A stretch of 6,278 nt of DNA from the NCBI GenBank assembly GCA_937923225.1, contig CALAKR010000391.1:1-6278 (forward strand), in the 5' to 3' direction. This document shows, piece after piece, positions 1 to 4,153 of this stretch. The DNA is from an uncultured Aquabacterium sp. Lineage in GTDB: Bacteria; Pseudomonadota; Gammaproteobacteria; Burkholderiales; Burkholderiaceae_C. The notes beneath the pieces are model-generated. The model was given only the letters and a program-made list of their open reading frames with translations, had not been told where the DNA came from and did no database searches. Every line of letters starts with the position of its first letter. Positions within the stretch are counted from its first letter, which is position 1. The position numbers and the translations under genes are program-made.

Positions 1-1
1 G

Positions 2-1042
2 GGGCAGGCGGTGCTGCACCTGAACCACTGCGACCACCTGCCTCACGACGAAGACGGCGCGCCACCGCCCTACTGCGGCGTGCTGGCCCTGCGCTTCGAC
101 GCCAGCCAGCAAGGCTGGATCGTGGCCTTGCGCCGCGAGCAGATCGAAACCATCCGCTGGGGCGGCAAGCCCGACAAGGTCATCGCCCATGGCCCGCTGG
201 GCCCGCGCCTGACCCCACGCGGCTCCTTCGACGAATGGCGCGAAACCGTTCGCGGTACCGCCGTGCCCTGGAACGACACGCAGCTGGAGATCGCCTCGCA
301 GCTGCTGGATGCGCTCAGCCGCGTGCACGCCGACCGCGTGATGGAGCAGGACCGCCTGCGCTCGCAGCTGTGGGCGGTGCTGGGCCACGACCTGCGCAAC
401 CCGCTGCAGTCGCTGAGCATCGCGGCCAATGTGCTGGACCAGGGCGACCAGCGCGGCCGCATGAGCACCGTGATCAAGAACTCGGCCGGGCGCATGCAGC
501 GCCTGCTGCGCGACGTGCTGGACATCAGCCGCCTGCAGAACGGCCTGGGCATGGTCATGCACCAGGAAGACATCGACCTGGTGCAACTGGTGCAGCAGCT
601 GATCGAGGAAGCCAAGGTGGGCTACCCCGACATGCAGCTCTCGCACGAACTGCCCGACACCTTGCGCCTGCATGCGGACCCCGGGCGCCTGTCGCAGCTG
701 GTGTCCAACCTGTTGAGCAACGCCCGGCACCACGGCCGAGGCCAAGTGCATATACTGCTGCGCCAGGAGGAGGACGAGGCCGTGCTGCAGGTCAGCAACC
801 CGGCACTGCCCATTCCGGCCGAGGATGTCGGCAACCTGTTCAACCCCTTCAAGCGCCAATCCCTGGCCAACCCGCGCAACCGCACCGGCATGGGCCTGGG
901 GCTGTACATCGCGTCACAGATTGCCCAGAGCCATCGGGGCAGCATCGCCTACGGCCATGCCGACGGTCTGGTGATTTTCAGCGTCCATCTGCCGCTGCGC
1001 CCTTCGGCAGGTGAGTTGCCGGTCGCCACGGATCCGGCCTGA
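2..1042 (+). CDS. Bacteriophytochrome-type sensor histidine kinase, C-terminal part (5' partial)
   Basis: This is the C-terminal part of a light-sensing two-component kinase; the frame is open to the left edge, so the GTG at 11 is not taken as the start. Numbering from that GTG, residues 22-100 look like the end of a phytochrome PHY domain: a GVLAL strand, then W50-G-G and PRGSF at 69-73, the tongue motifs of phytochromes (PRxSF), then a PW...E..A..L helix. HisKA follows, with H126 in HDLRNPL as the likely autophosphorylated histidine. The HATPase_c domain has an N-box (LVSNLLSNARHHG, N233 and N237), an F-box (NLFNPF, 276-280) and a G2 box (GMGLGL, 293-298). The G1 box is degenerate (SNPALPIP, around 262-269, in place of DxGxGIP). 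In this family the N-terminal PAS and GAF domains bind biliverdin; they would lie upstream, outside the window. No response regulator gene follows directly. Kinase assignment is very secure; phytochrome identity is likely. Confidence 0.88.
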   Translation, partial: GQAVLHLNHCDHLPHDEDGAPPPYCGVLALRFDASQQGWIVALRREQIETIRWGGKPDKVIAHGPLGPRLTPRGSFDEWRETVRGTAVPWNDTQLEIASQLLDALSRVHADRVMEQDRLRSQLWAVLGHDLRNPLQSLSIAANVLDQGDQRGRMSTVIKNSAGRMQRLLRDVLDISRLQNGLGMVMHQEDIDLVQLVQQLIEEAKVGYPDMQLSHELPDTLRLHADPGRLSQLVSNLLSNARHHGRGQVHILLRQEEDEAVLQVSNPALPIPAEDVGNLFNPFKRQSLANPRNRTGMGLGLYIASQIAQSHRGSIAYGHADGLVIFSVHLPLRPSAGELPVATDPA

Positions 1043-1057
1043 ACACAGCGGCAAAAA

Positions 1058-1079
1058 CCCTGCTGCCACCCTGCTGCCC
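1058..1079. repeat. 11-bp tandem duplication in the gap after the kinase gene
   Basis: CCCTGCTGCC occurs at 1058-1067 and again at 1069-1078, separated by one base, making an 11-base unit repeated twice. It begins 16 bases after the kinase stop codon. No strong hairpin with a T-run follows, so it is not called a terminator. Probably slippage-derived, with no assigned function. Confidence 0.5.
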
Positions 1080-1111
1080 GCTGGGTCAAAGCGGCACGCC
1101 GGGCTCGTCGC

Positions 1112-1117
1112 TAAGAT
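1112..1117 (+). promoter_or_regulatory. Possible -10 element (TAAGAT) for the small lipoprotein gene
   Basis: TAAGAT resembles a sigma70 -10 box and lies in the 129-base gap after the kinase stop, 54 bases before the lipoprotein ATG. No good -35 box is visible at normal spacing. A 12-base imperfect palindrome, GTTGT-TC-ACAAC at 1124-1135, falls about where transcription would start and could be an operator. This rests on pattern alone. Confidence 0.22.
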
Positions 1118-1171
1118 GGCCCGGTTGTTCACAACGCCCCAAGGGCCACACCCTGTCGGGCTGGATCACTC

Positions 1172-1504
1172 ATGAAGAAGTGTGTTTTGACCACCCTGGC
1201 CAGCGCCGTGCTGCTCGGCGCCTGCGCCGCTGGCGCACCGCCCGCCCCTGAAAAGGCACAGCCGCCCACTGGCCAGCTCGACAGCCAGGAGACCTTCGTC
1301 GTCTCGCGCCCGGTGGCCCCGCATGAGCCGGGCTTTGCCCAGGCCAAGGCCGATGCGCTGCGTGAGGCCGACCACTACTGCGCCTCGCTCAACAAGGGCC
1401 TGAAGGTTCAGGACACGGGCGAAGAGCGCCCGGCCCCCGGCAAACCGATCGAGCCCAAGTTCGAGGTGCGCTTCAGCTGCGTGGCCATCCCCGAGGCGGA
1501 GTAA
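1172..1504 (+). CDS. Small putative lipoprotein with a C-terminal cysteine pair
   Basis: This is a 110-residue protein of unknown function, probably anchored to the envelope. The N-terminus MKK is followed by a hydrophobic stretch and the lipobox L15-G-A-C18, so it should be cleaved by signal peptidase II and lipidated on C18. A Pro/Ala/Gln-rich linker follows (about 20-40). The rest contains two further cysteines, C70 (in EADHYCASL) and C103 (in VRFSCVA), which may form a disulfide. The pattern of a YC motif followed by a short basic segment and a terminal FxC strand recurs in small proteobacterial lipoproteins, but I cannot name a family. The ATG start is supported by the well-placed signal peptide; no strong Shine-Dalgarno sequence is visible. 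Its stop lies 25 bases from the convergent stop of the next gene, without an obvious terminator. Confidence 0.82.
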   Translation: MKKCVLTTLASAVLLGACAAGAPPAPEKAQPPTGQLDSQETFVVSRPVAPHEPGFAQAKADALREADHYCASLNKGLKVQDTGEERPAPGKPIEPKFEVRFSCVAIPEAE

Positions 1505-1529
1505 ACGCCAGCCTCAGGGCGCCGCTCGC

Positions 1530-2003
1530 TCAGTTCCAGCCGATCACTTCCAGCCCACGCTCCTGCACGCAGCGCGACACGAAGTTGCGGTAGATGGGGT
1601 TGGGCTTGTCATTGTTGAACGATTCGCTGACCGCGCCCGTGGCGGCGCCGGCCACCACGCCCTTGGCCGCGTTCTCGGCCACGCGCCCGATGCCGCCATT
1701 GAAGATGCCGGCCACGGCGCCCAGCGTGCCGCCCACGGCCGCACCGCGCGCGGCGCCACGGCCCACGGCGTTGTCCTCGATGCGCGGCGTGAGGCCCGCA
1801 TCGATGGCCTTGCCTTCGCAGGCCTGCACCTGGGCCTGGGCCGCCTGCGAGCCCATGCGGTTGAACGCATCGTTGGGGTACAGCACGGGCCGCGCGGACG
1901 ACGACTGCGGCCCGGTGCTGGCACACGCCGCCAGGCCTGCCACGGCAGCAATCACCAGGGCGCAGCGCGTGGCACGGGGCAGGACGGCGGACAAGACAGG
2001 CAT
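1530..2003 (-). CDS. Glycine-zipper lipoprotein
   Basis: This is a 157-residue envelope lipoprotein. From the chosen ATG the sequence has a hydrophobic signal and the lipobox L24-A-A-C27. A polar region follows with a cysteine at 62 and then a glycine zipper: G83, G87, G91, G95 and G99 are spaced exactly four apart, with a second run at G115, G119 and G123. Such zippers pack helices and are common in outer-membrane lipoproteins and oligomeric membrane proteins. The C-terminus (FVSRCVQERGLEVIGW, 141-156) matches a motif I recall from proteobacterial glycine-zipper proteins. The frame is open to a GTG at 2045, but the ATG at 2003 is preferred: GGAG lies six bases upstream, it places the lipobox at a normal distance, and the upstream GTG overlaps a likely -10 box. 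Molecular function is unknown; a role in envelope integrity is a guess. Confidence 0.85.
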   Translation of the reverse strand: MPVLSAVLPRATRCALVIAAVAGLAACASTGPQSSSARPVLYPNDAFNRMGSQAAQAQVQACEGKAIDAGLTPRIEDNAVGRGAARGAAVGGTLGAVAGIFNGGIGRVAENAAKGVVAGAATGAVSESFNNDKPNPIYRNFVSRCVQERGLEVIGWN

Positions 2004-2009
2004 ACAGGA

Positions 2010-2013
2010 CTCC
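2010..2013 (-). promoter_or_regulatory. Ribosome-binding site (GGAG) of the glycine-zipper lipoprotein
   Basis: GGAG on the minus strand lies six bases before the ATG at 2003. It decides the start in favour of the internal ATG over the upstream in-frame GTG at 2045, which has no such site. Confidence 0.65.
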
Positions 2014-2043
2014 GGTGGCAAAGGCGGGTGATCGATCGCCCGC

Positions 2044-2049
2044 ACTATA
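2044..2049 (-). promoter_or_regulatory. Likely -10 box (TATAGT) of the glycine-zipper lipoprotein gene
   Basis: Read on the minus strand, TATAGT is close to the sigma70 -10 consensus TATAAT and stands out in this GC-rich DNA. It is 40 bases upstream of the chosen ATG, giving a leader of roughly 30 bases. The -35 position at 17-base spacing (2067-2072, TAGAGC) is a poor match, so the promoter would be weak or activator-dependent. Confidence 0.4.
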
Positions 2050-2073
2050 GACCCAGCAGCCCTGCCGCTCTAC

Positions 2074-2086
2074 CCCCTAAAAGGGG
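2074..2086 (-). terminator. Short hairpin after the esterase gene, possible weak terminator
   Basis: CCCCT and AGGGG (plus-strand 2074-2078 and 2082-2086) form a perfect five-pair stem around a three-base loop, nine bases beyond the esterase stop codon. On the minus strand no T-run follows the stem, so intrinsic termination would be weak. It sits between the esterase stop and the promoter of the next gene, where a terminator would be expected. Confidence 0.3.
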
Positions 2087-2094
2087 CCGCGGGA

Positions 2095-3450
2095 TCACAG
2101 CCCCAGCAGGGCGTAGAACGCGTTGCTGATCGTGCTGAACAGGCCGATGCCGTTGGAGTTCTGCACCGTGCGCTGGGTCTCGTAGGCGCGCATCAGCGGC
2201 TTGGAGCTGTCCAGCAGGTTGTCGGTGAAGGCACCCACGTCCTTGATGCCGGCCTCCTTGATGGCCGTGCCGCTGAAGGTGGCCGTGGTCAGCGTGTGCG
2301 CCTTGAGAAAGTCGCGGCCATAGGGCACGTAGTAGCCGATGTTGGCGTGCGGCTTCATCGCATCCACCCAGGTGGCCACTTCCTTGGTCCACTTGGCGTT
2401 GAGCAGCGCATCGCGCTTGCTGCCCACGGGCGCGGCTTCGATCTCGGGGTAGAACTTGGTGTACGAGAACGACGAGTAGATCGCGTCGGCCTGGAACACC
2501 GCGTAGCCGAAGCGGTCCTGCGGGAAGACCTTGGCCAGGCCGGTGGTCAGGCTGCCCAGGTTGTCCACCGTGCCGGCGTTGGGGTAGGTGGCGATCATCT
2601 TGCTGGCCAGGCCGTCGTCACCGTCCAGGCCCCAGGTTTCGCGGATCTTGTTGTGCAGGTGCACGGACGGCGATTGCTCGGGCGAATCGGTGCGGTTGAC
2701 CTGGAACAGCGGGCCCGAATCGGCCAGCAGCGCCGACTTCTTGGGCTGCACGGCCAGGCGCAGCAGGCCGTAGATGCCGGTAGAGCCCGCACCACCGGCC
2801 GAGAAGCCCGTCACCAGCAGGTGGTCGGGCTTGGCCATGTAGCGGCCCATCCAGTTGGCCAGGGCCTCACCGTTCTTGAAGCCCTTGTGGTGGTAGGTGA
2901 TGGGCTTGGTCGGGTCGGCATCACCGTACAGGTTGATCTTGTTGCCGGTGTGCACGTCGCCCGTGCAGTAGGGCACGTAGATGATGTTCCAGCTCTGTGT
3001 CTGCACCTTCTGCAGCGGGTGTACGCGGGCGGTGAAGGGCGTGATCCAGCCAAACAGGGCCAGGCCGCCGCCGCTCATGTAGTTGGCCGCGACACCGTTG
3101 TAGTTGGTGGCGCCCAGCACACCGTCCTTCATCTGGCAGGAGTTCTGGCCCCAGCAGGCGCCACCGCCTTCGAACATGACGACCGTCTTGTTCTTGTTGG
3201 CGGTGTCGGTGGAGCGGTTGACGAAGAAGCGGTAGGGCGTACCGTTGCCGCAGCTCGCGCCGGTGGAAGCCGGCATCTCGATGGATTCCCACTTCATGAA
3301 GGCCGTGGGCGCAGGGCCGACGTTGCCGGTGGTGTTGGGCGCCCAGGGGGTGGCTGCGGCCATGGCCCCCGAAGCGGCCACCAAGGCGGATATCGAGGCA
3401 GCCAGGCCCAGGGCGGTGGGCAGCAATGCGGTCGAGGCGGAACGGGTCAT
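2095..3450 (-). CDS. Secreted pectin acetylesterase/Notum-family hydrolase
   Basis: This is a 451-residue serine hydrolase of the pectinacetylesterase (PAE/Notum) family, whose known members remove acyl groups from pectin or, in animal Notum, from a lipidated protein. Residues 1-31 form a signal peptide ending near ASGAMA, so it should be exported. Family signatures are clear: an oxyanion-hole motif GGGACW (95-100), PYCTGDVHTG (160-169), HHKGFKN (187-193), and a nucleophile elbow G215-F-S217-A-G219. D322 (FQADAIYSSF) and H385 (KAHTL) fit the expected order Ser-Asp-His. Cysteines 67, 99, 105 and 162 probably form disulfides. The ATG at 3450 is chosen over an in-frame GTG at 3471 because GGAG lies seven bases upstream. 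No pectinase neighbours are present, so the substrate is unknown; bacterial homologues need not act on pectin. Length is near that of plant and animal members. Confidence 0.88.
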   Translation of the reverse strand: MTRSASTALLPTALGLAASISALVAASGAMAAATPWAPNTTGNVGPAPTAFMKWESIEMPASTGASCGNGTPYRFFVNRSTDTANKNKTVVMFEGGGACWGQNSCQMKDGVLGATNYNGVAANYMSGGGLALFGWITPFTARVHPLQKVQTQSWNIIYVPYCTGDVHTGNKINLYGDADPTKPITYHHKGFKNGEALANWMGRYMAKPDHLLVTGFSAGGAGSTGIYGLLRLAVQPKKSALLADSGPLFQVNRTDSPEQSPSVHLHNKIRETWGLDGDDGLASKMIATYPNAGTVDNLGSLTTGLAKVFPQDRFGYAVFQADAIYSSFSYTKFYPEIEAAPVGSKRDALLNAKWTKEVATWVDAMKPHANIGYYVPYGRDFLKAHTLTTATFSGTAIKEAGIKDVGAFTDNLLDSSKPLMRAYETQRTVQNSNGIGLFSTISNAFYALLGL

Positions 3451-3457
3451 GGGGCGT

Positions 3458-3461
3458 CTCC
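3458..3461 (-). promoter_or_regulatory. Ribosome-binding site (GGAG) of the esterase gene
   Basis: GGAG on the minus strand, seven bases before the ATG at 3450, supports that start. The alternative GTG at 3471 lies upstream of this site and has no Shine-Dalgarno of its own. Confidence 0.6.
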
Positions 3462-3549
3462 GGTTGTTCACAGGCGTATGTGCCCGGAGTATCCAACCCT
3501 CGTTTCACGTTACCCATCGGGACTAACCTGACACCAATCCGAGGGGAGC

Positions 3550-3565
3550 AGCGGGTGGCCCCGCT
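3550..3565 (-). other. GC-rich hairpin in the gap upstream of the esterase
   Basis: AGCGGG and CCCGCT (3550-3555 and 3560-3565) form a perfect six-pair stem with a four-base loop. It lies in the 169-base gap (3451-3619) that must carry the end of thioesterase transcription and any esterase promoter; I see no convincing -35/-10 pair there. It could be part of a tandem terminator, a leader structure or an operator. Confidence 0.3.
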
Positions 3566-3593
3566 TGACGGTGCGGTGATGTCGCGAACAGCA

Positions 3594-3610
3594 CCGGCGC
3601 GCGTCGCCGG
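3594..3610 (-). terminator. Terminator-like hairpin after the thioesterase gene
   Basis: CCGGCG and CGCCGG (3594-3599 and 3605-3610) form a perfect six-pair stem around a five-base loop, beginning nine bases after the thioesterase stop. The downstream minus-strand sequence is only slightly T-rich (TGCTGTT), so the hairpin would be an imperfect intrinsic terminator or a 3'-end stabiliser. Confidence 0.38.
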
Positions 3611-3619
3611 CAACCCCTT

Positions 3620-4081
3620 TCAGAACTGGGCGTCGGCAGGGACTGGTGTGAGCGCGGGGGTGTAGGTGTCCAGGAAGGTGCCGGGCATGCGCCGCACGCG
3701 GCCCTCGGCGATGTCCACGCACACATAGTGCGTCTCGGCGCGGAACACGGTTTTGCCATCGGACACGCGCACGAACTGGAAGCGGCGGTGCAGCGTCAGC
3801 CGATCGACATGGGTGATCCAGGTGCCCAGGCGCAATTGCTCGCCAAAGCGCGTGGCGGCCTCGTAGCGCAGGCGGTGCTCATGCACGACCAGGCCGTGGG
3901 CATGGGCCTCGTAGTCGGCCGGGCTCAGGCCCAGCTGCACGGAGTGGGCCCAGGCCACATCCTCCAGCCACGTCAGGTATACGACGTTGTTGGTGTGGCG
4001 CATCATGTCGATGTGCTCGTCGCCCACCGTCACGTCGATGGTGAAGGGGGCGGGCAGATCCCAGGTCGGTGTGCTGTCCAT
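3620..4081 (-). CDS. Hot-dog-fold acyl-CoA thioesterase (4HBT family)
   Basis: This 153-residue cytosolic protein probably hydrolyses an acyl-CoA thioester to free acid and CoA. The 4HBT-type signature is at 25-36, D25-M-M-R-H29-T-N31-N32-V-V-Y-L, followed by WLEDVAW; D25 is in the position of the catalytic Asp of FadM/YbgC-like enzymes, where D-x-x-G-H-x-N-N is usual. Here the Gly is Arg (R28). Further family features are LRYEAATRFGEQL (71-83) and a late strand ending in VCVD (120-123). Length is normal for the family. The frame stays open upstream to a TTG at 4132, but the ATG at 4081 gives the standard N-terminus; a weak GGGTGA at 4092-4097 is the only candidate ribosome-binding site, ten bases away. 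It follows the large membrane gene by 66 bases on the same strand and may be cotranscribed with it. Substrate chain length cannot be read from sequence. Confidence 0.85.
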   Translation of the reverse strand: MDSTPTWDLPAPFTIDVTVGDEHIDMMRHTNNVVYLTWLEDVAWAHSVQLGLSPADYEAHAHGLVVHEHRLRYEAATRFGEQLRLGTWITHVDRLTLHRRFQFVRVSDGKTVFRAETHYVCVDIAEGRVRRMPGTFLDTYTPALTPVPADAQF

Positions 4082-4115
4082 GCGGGCATTGTCACCCGGG
4101 CCAAGCCTGGGGCCT

Positions 4116-4153
4116 GCCTGAGCGCATGGCAAGCCCCTGCGGCGCGCTCAGGC
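4116..4153 (-). repeat. Perfect 10-bp inverted repeat across the stop codon of the membrane-protein gene
   Basis: GCCTGAGCGC (4116-4125) and GCGCTCAGGC (4144-4153) are exact reverse complements separated by 18 bases. On the minus strand the first arm holds the TGA stop of the large membrane gene (4148-4150). The second arm lies in the spacer before the thioesterase. No T-run follows, so it may be a Rho-assisted terminator, a processing or stability hairpin, or an attenuator setting thioesterase levels relative to the upstream gene. Confidence 0.5.

Noticed and set aside
235..1014. 259-codon alternative frame inside the kinase gene
   Set aside because: It overlaps well-recognised kinase motifs in another frame and is an Ala/Arg/Pro/Gly-rich shadow.
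1121..1133. 13-bp sequence CCGGTTGTTCACA repeated exactly at 3460-3472, near the starts of two exported-protein genes
   Set aside because: A 13-base exact match in a window this size is near chance expectation, the orientation relative to the genes differs, and one copy overlaps a ribosome-binding site.
1159..1169. GGCTGGATCAC just before the small lipoprotein ATG, identical to part of the conserved 16S rRNA 3' end
   Set aside because: The match is only 11 bases, lacks the anti-Shine-Dalgarno CCTCC and has no rRNA context; it is coincidence.
1505..1529. Bidirectional terminator between the convergent lipoprotein genes
   Set aside because: The 25-base gap has only a GGCGCC palindrome and no stem with a T-run in either direction.
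2004..2045. Longer N-terminus for the glycine-zipper lipoprotein starting at GTG 2045
   Set aside because: It would put the lipobox about 40 residues in, lacks a ribosome-binding site, and overlaps the likely -10 box.
2296..3531. 411-codon open frame on the plus strand, antisense to the esterase
   Set aside because: It is a shadow of the GC-biased esterase gene on the other strand; its translation is low-complexity Gly/Val/Ala/His-rich with no domain, while the minus-strand product has clear family motifs.
4082..4132. Longer N-terminus for the thioesterase from TTG 4132
   Set aside because: TTG is a rare start, it lies in the loop of the inverted repeat with no ribosome-binding site, and the extra residues do not resemble the family N-terminus.
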